DNA of 64,000 nucleotides from Candidatus Chloroploca sp. Khr17. GTDB taxonomy: Bacteria; Chloroflexota; Chloroflexia; Chloroflexales; Chloroflexaceae. Shown piece by piece: positions 1 through 8,173 of the stretch. The first letter of the stretch is position 1; each line of letters opens with the position of its first letter. The stretch lies in assembly GCF_004138165.1 (NCBI RefSeq), contig NZ_RYFF01000008.1, positions 94,209 through 158,208 of the forward strand, in the 5' to 3' direction. Under the pieces are notes generated by a model. It worked only from the letters and a program-made list of their open reading frames with translations. It made no database searches and was not told the DNA's origin. The position numbers were made by a program, and so were the translations under genes.

Positions 1-126
1 GGAGACCTCACCAATATCGTAGAGGCGCACCAAGAGCGCCTCACGGGCTAATCCCGAAAGGATGGCGCGGTCAAACGACAAACCCTGGATCATCTCATCA
101 GGTAAGGCTATTTCAATCGTAGACAT
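1..126 (-). CDS. UPF0175-family antitoxin, N-terminal part (runs off window)
   Basis: The first 42 codons are visible and begin MSTIEIALPDEMIQGL, followed by a helical stretch with EALLVRLYDIGEVS. That stretch is the hallmark of UPF0175 proteins, small helix-turn-helix antitoxins usually paired with a PIN-like DUF3368 toxin. The ATG has a strong ribosome site (GAGGAGGAAA, 5-6 nt upstream). The toxin partner would lie beyond the window edge. It follows the SNF2 helicase gene in the same direction, 41 nt downstream, so the two may be co-transcribed. A second UPF0175 gene with its DUF3368 partner lies at 37.7 kb. The family call rests on the N-terminal half only. Confidence 0.75.
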   Translation of the reverse strand, partial: MSTIEIALPDEMIQGLSFDRAILSGLAREALLVRLYDIGEVS

Positions 127-167
127 CGGCATTTCCTCCTCGTCTTGTAGCGCTTTTCAGCTTGCCA

Positions 168-3100
168 TTAGTCTACCATGATACCGTTTCGGCTAAGTTC
201 ACCGGCGTTGACACGGAAGCGTGAGGCTGATACCACATGTTCGCTCACGGTGAGGCATGCGGCCGGATCACGGATAAGCGTCAACTGAGGCTTGGGGCTA
301 CCGCAGCCATACACCACATAGAGCCAGTACTCACTACCGAAGCGCGCCGCTTTGATCCACTCGTTGGCAGTCAGGGTAACACCGCCACGACCACGACGGC
401 CCTTGACTTCGATATAGCGAATCTCATTGGCACCACGTGAGCGCAGATCAAAGCCCAGCCCATCGGCTTCAACACTCTGCGCGTGGCGATTGTTGGCGTG
501 TTCATACTGCCTAGCTACGGCCACCGCAAGCGCCTCGACATCAGGGTCATCGCCCTCGTCATCATCGGCCAGCACATCGGGGGCCGGAACAAACGCACAG
601 ACCCCGATGATCTGCGGTGCATCGGCCCCGACCGAGCGCATGCGGCCATTCTCTTCGAGGCGCCGCTTCAAGCGCACTTCATACTCTTCACGGTTTTGCT
701 CAAGCGTGCGCAAGCCAATATCGTACTGACCGGCATCACGTTTGCGCGCTTTCTCGTCAGCAGCATAGGCAATAATTTTGGCCGTCTGCTCAGCGATCAA
801 CGTCTCGAGTGAACTCTGCAGATAGTGCTCACGCACATTAGCCTCGTGCTCGCGCTGCTGACGCAAGCGTTCCAGGTAGGGCGTCACAACATACTGCTCG
901 GCCCACGCAAGTACCGTTGACTGATCCGCGCTCAAGGGACGCAGCGCATCGGGCAAGGGAGGCGCTTTATGTTCGTCGGTAGGGCCAGGGATCGGTTCAT
1001 AGTCGAGCAACGTGAGGGGATCGCGTGATTCCAGCGTACCATCAGCCCGCTGGTGGACACCGACCAACTTCTGCCCAGCAACACTACCGGTGCCGTCACT
1101 AGCAGTCGCTTTCAGCAACCAGAACAACCCCTGATCATGTAATCCGGCGGCAAACTGTGCGCCTGCCGTGAGCAACGGGCTATACCTATCACGAACCAGA
1201 CGGAGCAGCGCCTCGAACAAGGGATGGCCGGGAGCAACAAACTCCGCCTTTGTCTCTTGCTCGGCCAGCGGTCTGGTAAAGACAAGCTGCGGATAAGACG
1301 GCTTGATGGTATAGCCTGCCGGAGCGACCAGGCGCATAAAATGCGGCACCGCCTCGATCATCCAGACGCCCGGCTCATTCGCTCGCGGCCTGATCGTGGC
1401 CCGCTGGTTATGATCGGCGACGAGTGTCCGAAAAGCCGTCACGACAAAACGCTCGACATATTCCGGCACCAGGCGCTGCTCTTGCGAAATGCGAACCTGC
1501 TCACGGATCTCGTCGAGCGTATCCGGCATCATCATATCGGCAGCAAGCGCATCAACCAAGGCCACTTGCATCTTCCGGCGCTGCTCATTTGCATCGACCG
1601 TACTCGCCACAAGTGCCTGGATCTCCTCGAGCGACTGGCGCTCTTTCACCGCGCGCTGCATCAGATCGGCGAGTTCGGCTGCCGAGAAGAGATCCCCAAT
1701 GATATCGTAGACATTTTCCTTGCCCAGATCCACACGCATCTGGTCAAGCTTATCGAGCACCGCCGCCAGCACATCACCTTCACGGGTATTCCTAGCGACC
1801 AGATTGAAAATCTGAACACTCTGCTCCTGACCATAACGATGGATCCGACCCATACGCTGCTCAAGGCGATTGGGATTCCAGGGAATATCATAGTTGACCA
1901 TCAAACGACAGAATTGCAGGTTAATCCCCTCGCCCGCCGCCTCGGTCGCAACCAGGATCTGGGCACCATCTTCACGCTTAAAGTCCGCCTGAGCAGCGCG
2001 GCGCTCCTCCTGCTTCATCCCGCCATAGATCTGAGTCACCCTGAAGCCCCAGCGTCGAAACTTCTCGACAAGATAATCGAGCGTATCGCGATTCTCAGTA
2101 AAGATCAGCAACTTCTCGCCCGCATCCCAGATGGTCTGCCCATCAACTTTGCGCTCATCGAGCGCATGCCGCAACTCGGCGAGTTTCCGTTCGCAATCGG
2201 TACGCTCAGCCTCCTCTTCGGCCATCTGGGCGAGATCGTGGAGATAGCGTACCTCGGCGATCTCTTGCTCATACTCATAGGAAGTTTGAGCCAGCGAAAC
2301 CCCGAGGGCAAGGTCTTCCTGCGCCCAACGCTCTTCATCATCACCAATGTCATCTTCAGCGAGCAATGGCGTCACCGGAGCAGCGGCAGCACCGCGCTGG
2401 ATCGCGTGCAACCGGTCTTTCAGGCGCTCCTCGCGGCGAGCGAGGGATGTCCGAATGGCACGCAGGCTCGAAGCGAGGCGCCGTTGCAGCACCATCAGCG
2501 CCAGGCCCACATTGCGCCGCGCCCGATCATCGCCGAGTTGATCAGCCCGTTGAAACCGCTTCCGCACATAATCCGTCACCGCATCATAGAGGTCTTTTTC
2601 GATTCCACTCAACGCATAGGTCAGCGTATCAACACTGCGAGGCGGGAAGATCGGGGTCTGATCAAACCGAACCATGCGTTCTTTCAGGCGACGCAGAAAG
2701 ATCGGCATCTGCGGCTGGCGGAGAATCGTGGCGAGATCAAGGTTATGCTGAAACAGATCCTTATCGAGCAAAGCCAGCAGCAAGCGAAAATTATCAGGAT
2801 TGCCGCGGTGGGGGGTCGCGGTCATCAACAGCAGATGGTCGGTACGCTCACTGAGTTCCTCGCCAAGTTGATACGCCTGGGTCTTCTGCACCTTCTCGCC
2901 ATACTGATAAGCGGCCATCTTATGGGCCTCATCCACAATGACGAGATCCCACTTGACCCCCTCAAAAGTCGCCCGCACCTCTTCGCGTCTGGCGAAATCG
3001 ATCGACATAATTGCGCGCGGATGCTGCCGCCAGATCTCGGCACCGGGATGCGCCTGCAACTGCTCACGGCGCAGCACCGTAAAAGGAGAACGAAAGCGCT

Positions 3101-3593
3101 CACGCATCTCATCTTGCCACTGCATCGTCAAATTCGCTGGCGCAATCACCAGCACTCGCTCGACGGCACCGCGATGCTCAAGTTCTTTAAGCAACAGCCC
3201 GGCCATAATCGTCTTGCCGGCCCCAGGATCATCGGCGAGCAGAAACCGAATGCGAGGCGAACGGAGCAAATAGTTATAGACCGCATCGAGTTGATGAGGA
3301 AGCGGGTCGATCTGCGAGAGCCCAATCGCAAACTGCGGATCAAACTGGGCCGCCGCATGAATGCGTTCAGCCATTGCGGCCAGACGAAAGCGCTCGGCAT
3401 CAGCGCCGAAACTCACCCGGCGCACCACAAGCTCATGGTGGGCAAACGTCCGATCATAGAACTGATTGCTCACCGTCCCGACGGCCTGCACACGCCACCG
3501 CTCACCCTGGGGCATCACATACAGCACGCGAGCGGGTTCAGGGAGTTGCGGACTGGTGAAAATATCATCAGGATTCAGAGGTGCATCGCTCAT
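168..3593 (-). CDS. SNF2-type helicase with C-terminal DUF3883 domain
   Basis: A protein of about 1141 residues read as an ATP-dependent DNA translocase. Helicase motifs are clear: Walker A DDPGAGKTIMAG (near residue 125), DEAH box IVDEAHKMA, motif III TATPHRGN, and motif VI QRMGRIHRYGQ. The last 150 residues contain RYIEVKGRRGRGGVTLT and NEWIKAARFGSEYWLYVV, the DUF3883 signature found at the end of defence-associated helicases such as DrmD of DISARM. The start MSDAPLNPDD is preferred because it begins the conserved region; its ribosome site is weak, and an upstream start at 3644 adds 17 residues. No methylase or other DISARM component is adjacent, so it is an orphan here. A defence or DNA-repair role is inference. 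Confidence 0.85.
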   Translation of the reverse strand: MSDAPLNPDDIFTSPQLPEPARVLYVMPQGERWRVQAVGTVSNQFYDRTFAHHELVVRRVSFGADAERFRLAAMAERIHAAAQFDPQFAIGLSQIDPLPHQLDAVYNYLLRSPRIRFLLADDPGAGKTIMAGLLLKELEHRGAVERVLVIAPANLTMQWQDEMRERFRSPFTVLRREQLQAHPGAEIWRQHPRAIMSIDFARREEVRATFEGVKWDLVIVDEAHKMAAYQYGEKVQKTQAYQLGEELSERTDHLLLMTATPHRGNPDNFRLLLALLDKDLFQHNLDLATILRQPQMPIFLRRLKERMVRFDQTPIFPPRSVDTLTYALSGIEKDLYDAVTDYVRKRFQRADQLGDDRARRNVGLALMVLQRRLASSLRAIRTSLARREERLKDRLHAIQRGAAAAPVTPLLAEDDIGDDEERWAQEDLALGVSLAQTSYEYEQEIAEVRYLHDLAQMAEEEAERTDCERKLAELRHALDERKVDGQTIWDAGEKLLIFTENRDTLDYLVEKFRRWGFRVTQIYGGMKQEERRAAQADFKREDGAQILVATEAAGEGINLQFCRLMVNYDIPWNPNRLEQRMGRIHRYGQEQSVQIFNLVARNTREGDVLAAVLDKLDQMRVDLGKENVYDIIGDLFSAAELADLMQRAVKERQSLEEIQALVASTVDANEQRRKMQVALVDALAADMMMPDTLDEIREQVRISQEQRLVPEYVERFVVTAFRTLVADHNQRATIRPRANEPGVWMIEAVPHFMRLVAPAGYTIKPSYPQLVFTRPLAEQETKAEFVAPGHPLFEALLRLVRDRYSPLLTAGAQFAAGLHDQGLFWLLKATASDGTGSVAGQKLVGVHQRADGTLESRDPLTLLDYEPIPGPTDEHKAPPLPDALRPLSADQSTVLAWAEQYVVTPYLERLRQQREHEANVREHYLQSSLETLIAEQTAKIIAYAADEKARKRDAGQYDIGLRTLEQNREEYEVRLKRRLEENGRMRSVGADAPQIIGVCAFVPAPDVLADDDEGDDPDVEALAVAVARQYEHANNRHAQSVEADGLGFDLRSRGANEIRYIEVKGRRGRGGVTLTANEWIKAARFGSEYWLYVVYGCGSPKPQLTLIRDPAACLTVSEHVVSASRFRVNAGELSRNGIMVD

Positions 3594-3852
3594 AGGTATA
3601 CATTGACTTACAGATGGGTGCGTGACTAGATCCAAGTATACCACGCGAAGTTATGGGTGTGTCATTGCAGCAACCAATGCCATGAGGGTGATTGCATCTT
3701 GCATTATCAGCGAGCCATATCAATCGACGAACAGGCGTTTTACGCCAGGAAATCCTGGAGAGCCCAAAGTCCTGGATCAAGATCAGTACTAAAGTACCAG
3801 AAAAAGCTCGATTAGACACAAGTGGATAAAGCGAGATCTCGCTACTAATCAA

Positions 3853-3909
3853 GTATAGCAGCCCTATCTGGGTTGTACACAGGAGGGTCGGCTTTTAGTC
3901 GGCTAATGG
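3853..3909 (+). repeat. Interspersed repeat, TATCTGGGTTGTA family
   Basis: The sequence TATAGCAGCCCTATCTGGG plus TTGTACACAGGAG and a GTCGGCTTTTAG hairpin half matches the copy at 48607-48671 almost base for base over its first 35 bases. The copy here looks cut short after the first hairpin arm. It lies in non-coding DNA. Confidence 0.7.
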
Positions 3910-3934
3910 TTTTTCAGGAAATGATCCGCTATGC

Positions 3935-3994
3935 ACCCGATGCCGTGGGGCTAAAGCCCTCGGCTATGGGAAGCGAAGCCCGCGTGCGCGGGCT
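3935..3994 (+). repeat. Interspersed GC-rich hairpin repeat (copy 1)
   Basis: CCCGATGCCGTGGGGCTAAA, GCCCTCGGCTATGGG, and then GCGAAGCCCGCGTGCGCGGGCT recur in inverted orientation at 57188-57254. Within the element GCCCGCG-TG-CGCGGGC forms a perfect hairpin. Function unknown; it is probably a REP-like element. Confidence 0.65.
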
Positions 3995-4174
3995 GTAGAG
4001 GAGGTGATACAAATTTCACGCGACAACGTGTAACGTGCCGTCCACTTATTGATCCAAGTAACTCGGACAAACGCGCAATCAACCAGAACGTTGGCATATA
4101 GATCAACAGCGATAGCGCATGATCAGCCAACTCCAGGCGTACACCAGAGCGAACGATGGGAGCTATATAGGTAT

Positions 4175-4540
4175 ATGGTTGCAAAAGAACAAGAGATACA
4201 GATCATCTGCACGGATCATGGCACATATGAATGCCTTGTTGATCCAATGTTAATGCCCAGTCTGACCCGTATGCTTACTGGGACAACGCCCATGGATAGA
4301 GAGGTCGACAGCCTCGCTATTCCCCGCTCACCGGGATGGTTGTATTTTGTTGTTTGGGGGTTGCGCTGGTATAGAAAGCGGATTTCGCGAAGGCTTGGAC
4401 ATCGTTGTGTGTATGAGCCAAGTTGCTCACGTTATGCAGAGCTCGCGGTTAGGAAATATGGGCTGTGGTACGGAGTTCGACTTACCCTTCAGCGTATCGT
4501 CCGTTGTCGACCGGGATATGGTGGTACCGATCTACCATAA
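4175..4540 (+). CDS. YidD-like membrane-insertion efficiency factor, isolated and N-terminally extended
   Basis: The last 50 residues carry the YidD/UPF0161 signature: CVYEPSCSRYAE, then a Gly/Arg-rich helix and RCRPGYGGTDLP. YidD normally sits in the rpmH-rnpA-yidD-yidC cluster and helps membrane-protein insertion. Here it stands alone. It also carries about 70 residues before the domain, including a hydrophobic-aromatic stretch PGWLYFVVWGLRWYR that could lie on the membrane. Canonical YidD is about 70-90 residues; this one is about 121 from the chosen ATG, and the frame is open even further upstream. No strong ribosome site was seen, so the start is uncertain. A small gene follows after 28 nt. 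Confidence 0.8.
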   Translation: MVAKEQEIQIICTDHGTYECLVDPMLMPSLTRMLTGTTPMDREVDSLAIPRSPGWLYFVVWGLRWYRKRISRRLGHRCVYEPSCSRYAELAVRKYGLWYGVRLTLQRIVRCRPGYGGTDLP

Positions 4541-4568
4541 TCAAGCATCTATATCAGAGGAGGAACCG

Positions 4569-4781
4569 ATGCAATACTTTGTCGAACCCATTGGCGCACT
4601 ATTCGCAAATGCCGACTTGCCTACTCTCGCGAAGAAATTTGATCAGCGATCACACGAGGGATACCGGCTTCATTCTGTATTCCAAGTGTCTCAACCAGGT
4701 TGCCTAGGTATTGGGGCACCTTCTACAACCTATCTCGCAATATATGAAAAAATAGAAGAGAACCACGCAGCCAGTACGTAG
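4569..4781 (+). CDS. Small protein resembling DUF4177
   Basis: A 70-residue product starting MQYFVEPIGALFANADL. It has a very good ribosome site (GAGGAGGAACCG directly before ATG), which argues it is real. The pattern of a helix followed by EGYRLHSVFQV and a terminal strand TTYLAIYEKIEE recalls DUF4177-type small alpha/beta proteins ('GWELVSV...'), but similarity is by eye only. It lies 28 nt behind the YidD-like gene and is probably co-transcribed with it. Function unknown. Confidence 0.6.
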   Translation: MQYFVEPIGALFANADLPTLAKKFDQRSHEGYRLHSVFQVSQPGCLGIGAPSTTYLAIYEKIEENHAAST

Positions 4782-4817
4782 CGTCTGCGCATTACCCTGC
4801 TTAACGTTACATCATAT

Positions 4818-4860
4818 GAGACGTCAAAACGGCCAGCTTCGCTGGCCGTTTTGACGTCTC
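4818..4860. terminator. Bidirectional hairpin terminator, perfect 20-bp stem
   Basis: Two perfect 20-base arms starting GAGACGTCAAAACGGCCAGC enclose the loop TTC. It lies between the convergent small gene (+) and acyl-CoA ligase (-). The apex GGCCAGC-TTC-GCTGGCC is shared with four other hairpins in the window; the AAAA/TTTT block inside the stem would supply a U-tract in either direction. Confidence 0.85.
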
Positions 4861-4870
4861 AACCTGATCC

Positions 4871-6613
4871 TTACGCGGGTGTCTGGGCTACCGTTTCGCC
4901 CTTCTGGCGGGCCTTCTCTTCTTCGATCAGGACGCGGCGGAGGATCTTGCCGACCATGGTCTTGGGCAATTCGGTGCGGAACTCAACCTCACGGGGGATC
5001 TTGTAGCTCGCAAGATGGATCTTGCAGAACTCCTTGATCTCATCGGGCGTTGGGTTTTCACCGGTCTTCGGCACAATGAAGGCCTTGACAGTATCATCGC
5101 CACGCTTGGGGTTCGGAATGCCAACCACCACCGCCTCCATGACCTTGGGATGCATATAGAGCACCTCTTCAACATCGCGGGGCAGCACCTTGAAGCCACT
5201 GGCGATAATCATGTCCTTCTTGCGGTCAACGATATAGAAGTACCCTTCGGGGTCAACCTTGCAGATATCGCCGGTGCGCAGCCAGCCATCGGCATCAATG
5301 GTCTGGGCCGTCTCTTCGGGGCGATTCCAATAGCCCTGCATAATCTGGGGGCCACGGACACAGAGTTCGCCCTGGGCCTCGTTATCAAACGGCAGCGTTT
5401 CACCGGTCTCCAGATCAACAATCTTGGCATCGGTATCAGGCACCGGAATGCCAACACTGCCGCCCTTGCGCGTGCCAAAGACCGGATTGCAGTGCGTCAC
5501 CGGACTGCATTCGGTCATGCCAAAGCCCTCGACCAGGCGCCCGCCGGTAATCTGCCCGAACTTCTCTTGCACTTCGATAGGCAATGGAGCCGAACCAGAG
5601 ATACAGGCCGTCACACTTTTCAGGTCATACTTGGCGACATCGGGATGATTAATAATGCCAATATACATCGCCGGCACACCCGGATAGAGCGTACAGCGCT
5701 CTTTCTGGATCACCTTCATCACATTATCAATCGGGCGAGGATTGGGCACAATGACAATTTCGGCCCCCATCGAGATCGAATAGATCATCGCCACGGTCAT
5801 GCCATACACGTGGAAGAAAGGAATGGCGGCCATCATCTTCTCGGCGCCACGTTTGCCCTTGGGGAGCCAGGCCTGAATCATCAGGGCGTTGCCAATGAGG
5901 TTACGGTGCGACAGCATCGCCGCCTTGGGCAAGCCTGTGGTGCCACCGGTATACTGCAAGAGCGCCGTATCAAGCGCGGCGACTTCAGCGCGTGGGGGTG
6001 TGGGGGCATATTTCTCGAGCAAGCGCGCAAAGAAGAAGATATCAGATTCGGGTTGCACATCAACCCACTCGGGGGCTCGTTTTTGCTTGCTTTTCACCAG
6101 GAAGTTGGAAGGAAAAGAGAGCGTATCAAAGACATAGGCAATAATCGTACGTTTGACGGGTGTTTCAGAACGGATTTCACGCAAACGCGGCCAGAAGAGA
6201 TTGAGCATAATGACCGTCTCGGCACCCGCGTCAACCAGTTGATGCTGCAACTCACGGCTTGTATAGGTTGGATTCACATTCACAACCATCGCCCCGAGGC
6301 GCATCGCCGCAAAGAAACTAATAATGTAATGGGGCGAGTTGGGCAGCATAATGGCGACCCGCTCACCTTTGCGGACGCCAAGTTGGTAGAGAGCCGTCGC
6401 CATCCGGTCAACCTGCTCGTTGAGTTGACGATAGGTCATGCGCCCACCAACGGTAAAACGCTCACCGAGCAGATAACTGAGCACAAAATTGGTCGCGATC
6501 TTATCAGGAAAGGCACGGGCAGTCTCATTGAGGAGATCGCTCAACGATTGATCGGGGTACGTGATGTTTCGGACTACATCCGGCTCATAGCTTGCAAACC
6601 AGGGTCGCTCCAT
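4871..6613 (-). CDS. fadD: Long-chain fatty-acid--CoA ligase (AMP-forming)
   Basis: 580 residues, the normal length for FadD-type acyl-CoA synthetases of the ANL superfamily. They activate fatty acids with ATP to acyl-AMP and then acyl-CoA. The phosphate-binding loop YTGGTTGLPKAAMLSHRN is near residue 220. GFGMTECSP (A5), TGDICKVDPEGYFYIVDRKKD (A7-A8 hinge) and the C-terminal catalytic lysine in LPKTMVGKILRR are all present. The start has a clear AGGAGGT ribosome site 6 nt upstream. It is monocistronic, ends at a shared bidirectional terminator, and could act in beta-oxidation or lipid salvage. Exact chain-length preference cannot be read from sequence. Confidence 0.93.
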   Translation of the reverse strand: MERPWFASYEPDVVRNITYPDQSLSDLLNETARAFPDKIATNFVLSYLLGERFTVGGRMTYRQLNEQVDRMATALYQLGVRKGERVAIMLPNSPHYIISFFAAMRLGAMVVNVNPTYTSRELQHQLVDAGAETVIMLNLFWPRLREIRSETPVKRTIIAYVFDTLSFPSNFLVKSKQKRAPEWVDVQPESDIFFFARLLEKYAPTPPRAEVAALDTALLQYTGGTTGLPKAAMLSHRNLIGNALMIQAWLPKGKRGAEKMMAAIPFFHVYGMTVAMIYSISMGAEIVIVPNPRPIDNVMKVIQKERCTLYPGVPAMYIGIINHPDVAKYDLKSVTACISGSAPLPIEVQEKFGQITGGRLVEGFGMTECSPVTHCNPVFGTRKGGSVGIPVPDTDAKIVDLETGETLPFDNEAQGELCVRGPQIMQGYWNRPEETAQTIDADGWLRTGDICKVDPEGYFYIVDRKKDMIIASGFKVLPRDVEEVLYMHPKVMEAVVVGIPNPKRGDDTVKAFIVPKTGENPTPDEIKEFCKIHLASYKIPREVEFRTELPKTMVGKILRRVLIEEEKARQKGETVAQTPA

Positions 6614-6725
6614 GCAGGCACCTCCTTGTGCGGTAGATACAAAGACCGTAGCTGGTCATCAGCCTTTCACAACCTGTGCGAATGCATTGCCGACAACCAA
6701 CTACGGACAAAAGGTTTGAAACTAC

Positions 6726-6896
6726 TTATACGTCGTCACGCAACCAACCGCGCTCACGGGCAATGAATTTGATCGTCGCGTCATCAGGTGGATAAAGGCC
6801 AGCCGCCTGATAGGCATAGGCCAGAAGTGCAGCGCCACCAATGAGCCCGAGCACCAGCCCGAGCACAAAGGCAAACGCACTCATTACCTGTTTCAT
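6726..6896 (-). CDS. Small single-pass membrane protein
   Basis: 56 residues starting MKQVMSAFAFVLGLVLGLIG. One transmembrane helix with GxxxG-like spacing is followed by a short charged tail ending ARERGWLRDDV. The ribosome site CTGGAGGAAGA lies directly before the ATG and decides the start; upstream in-frame codons lack one. It lies upstream of, and is divergent from, the aldolase gene. I do not recognise the family, and its function is unknown. Confidence 0.6.
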   Translation of the reverse strand: MKQVMSAFAFVLGLVLGLIGGAALLAYAYQAAGLYPPDDATIKFIARERGWLRDDV

Positions 6897-6928
6897 TCTT
6901 CCTCCAGGTATTTCGTGTGCTATCACAG

Positions 6929-6952
6929 GGTACAATGTGATGCTATTGTACC
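6929..6952. promoter_or_regulatory. Palindrome of two opposed TACAAT boxes
   Basis: GGTACAAT-GTGATGCT-ATTGTACC is an 8-8-8 perfect inverted repeat. Read on the minus strand, TACAAT (6950-6945) has TTAACC at a 17-bp spacing (6973-6968) and could be the promoter of the small membrane-protein gene. The dyad could equally be an operator covering it. Confidence 0.4.
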
Positions 6953-6986
6953 ATGACTTCAATCCCTGGTTAACACAATGTGACCT

Positions 6987-7014
6987 TTGTTTTGCCCCTA
7001 TCTTCGGGTATAAT
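6987..7014 (+). promoter_or_regulatory. Sigma-70-type promoter of the aldolase gene
   Basis: A consensus -10 TATAAT (7009-7014) with TTGTTT as -35 at 16-bp spacing, 62 bases before the aldolase ATG. The -10 is perfect; the -35 is weak. Confidence 0.6.
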
Positions 7015-7075
7015 AGACGCGGTTTATGGTTCGAGCCAAGACGCAGGTAAAGTTCTCTGCAAAGGAGCGAGTACG

Positions 7076-8095
7076 ATGGGGAAAGTACAGATCACAAAGG
7101 GCAAATACGCAGGCATTCAGGCGTGTGCTGACGACAAGGGGATCATTGCCGCTGCCGCAATGGATCAGCGCGGCTCCCTCAAGAAGGCGATCGCAAAAGC
7201 ACGGGGTTCTGAGGCTTCCAACAGTGACCTCACGGCTTTCAAGACGTCGATTACACGGGTGTTGACCAAACATTCGACCGCGATCCTGATGGATCCCGAG
7301 TATGGTCTGCCGGCCCTCGAGCACAAAGCCCCCGGAACCGGGGTTCTGCTGGCCTACGAAAAGACCGGCTACGACGCAACCGTGCGCGGTCGTCTGCCTG
7401 ACCTGCTTGGTGAGTGGAGTGTCCGGCGCATCAAGGCTGCTGGTGGCGATGCCGTCAAGATCCTGCTCTACTACAATCCCTTTGATGCCAAAGCGATCAA
7501 CGAGATCAAGCATGCCTTCATTGAGCGCATCGGCGCGGAATGTGTCGCCAACGATATCCCGTTCTTCCTTGAGCCCATTGCCTACGATGATGCCATGGAC
7601 GAGAAATCGCTGGAGTACGCCAAGGTCAAGCCGAAGTATGTCACCGCCTATATGGCCGAGTTCTCGAAGCCAGAATATGGCGTTGATGTGCTCAAGGTTG
7701 AGGTGCCAGTCAATGTGAAGTTCGTTGAGGGCATGCGCGTCTTTGCCGGCGAGAAGGCCTACACCCGCGCCGAGGCCGGCGAACTCTTCCGTGAGGCCGC
7801 CAGTGTTTCAACCAAGCCCTTTATCTACCTCAGCGCCGGTGTCACCGACGAGGTCTTCCGCGAGACGCTTGAACTCGCCGCCGAGGCCGGCACCCCCTTC
7901 TCGGGTGTGCTCTGTGGCCGGGCGACCTGGCAGGATGGCATTCCAGTCTATGGCGAAAAGGGCGTCGAGGCTCTCGAAGAGTGGCTCGAAGACCGTGGCG
8001 TCGCCAATATTGAGGCGCTCAACGCGATCCTCGCCCAGGGTGCCAAGCCCTGGTGGACCGTCTATGGCGGTAAGGATCAGATCGAGGTCATCTAG
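7076..8095 (+). CDS. lacD: LacD-type class I aldolase (tagatose/fructose 1,6-bisphosphate)
   Basis: 339 residues. The sequence matches the LacD family of class I TIM-barrel aldolases, which split tagatose 1,6-bisphosphate (and often fructose 1,6-bisphosphate) into two triose phosphates through a Schiff-base lysine. Seen: AAAMDQRGSLKKAI, ILMDPEYGLPAL, GGDAVKILLYYNP (candidate region for the catalytic Lys), DVLKVEVPVNVKF and FSGVLCGRATWQDG. The AAGGAGCG ribosome site fixes the start. There are no lactose/galactose genes around it. Given pgk at 26.3 kb, a role as the glycolytic or gluconeogenic aldolase is my inference. A perfect terminator follows. Confidence 0.9.
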   Translation: MGKVQITKGKYAGIQACADDKGIIAAAAMDQRGSLKKAIAKARGSEASNSDLTAFKTSITRVLTKHSTAILMDPEYGLPALEHKAPGTGVLLAYEKTGYDATVRGRLPDLLGEWSVRRIKAAGGDAVKILLYYNPFDAKAINEIKHAFIERIGAECVANDIPFFLEPIAYDDAMDEKSLEYAKVKPKYVTAYMAEFSKPEYGVDVLKVEVPVNVKFVEGMRVFAGEKAYTRAEAGELFREAASVSTKPFIYLSAGVTDEVFRETLELAAEAGTPFSGVLCGRATWQDGIPVYGEKGVEALEEWLEDRGVANIEALNAILAQGAKPWWTVYGGKDQIEVI

Positions 8096-8104
8096 CACCT
8101 CCAC

Positions 8105-8161
8105 GTTGCCGACAGAATCACGAGGGCCAGCATTGCTGGCCCTCGTGATTCTGTCGGCAAC
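8105..8161. terminator. Bidirectional hairpin terminator, perfect 27-bp stem
   Basis: Two perfect 27-base arms with loop ATT, between the convergent aldolase (+) and secreted-protein (-) genes. The apex is GGGCCAGC-ATT-GCTGGCCC, the shared motif of this genome's terminators. Confidence 0.85.
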
Positions 8162-8173
8162 CTACGTTGCCTT

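Larger units (their letters stand above)
3594..4174. other. Intergenic region with two repeat-family copies
   Basis: No convincing gene is seen between the helicase and the YidD-like gene, which diverge from here. The stretch holds a copy of the 'TATAGCA-CCC-TATCTGGGTTGTA' repeat near 3853 and a copy of the 'GCCGTGGGGCT-AAGCCCTCGGCTA' repeat near 3935. Both families recur elsewhere in the window. The first 200 bases carry the helicase upstream region, with no strong promoter recognisable. Confidence 0.6.

Noticed and set aside
1224..3629. 801-codon open frame on the plus strand opposite the helicase
   Set aside because: It mirrors the codon bias of the real gene, has no recognised motif, and the helicase motifs on the minus strand are unequivocal.
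5015..6766. 583-codon open frame opposite the acyl-CoA ligase
   Set aside because: His/Arg-rich shadow frame with no domain; the ligase motifs are complete on the other strand.
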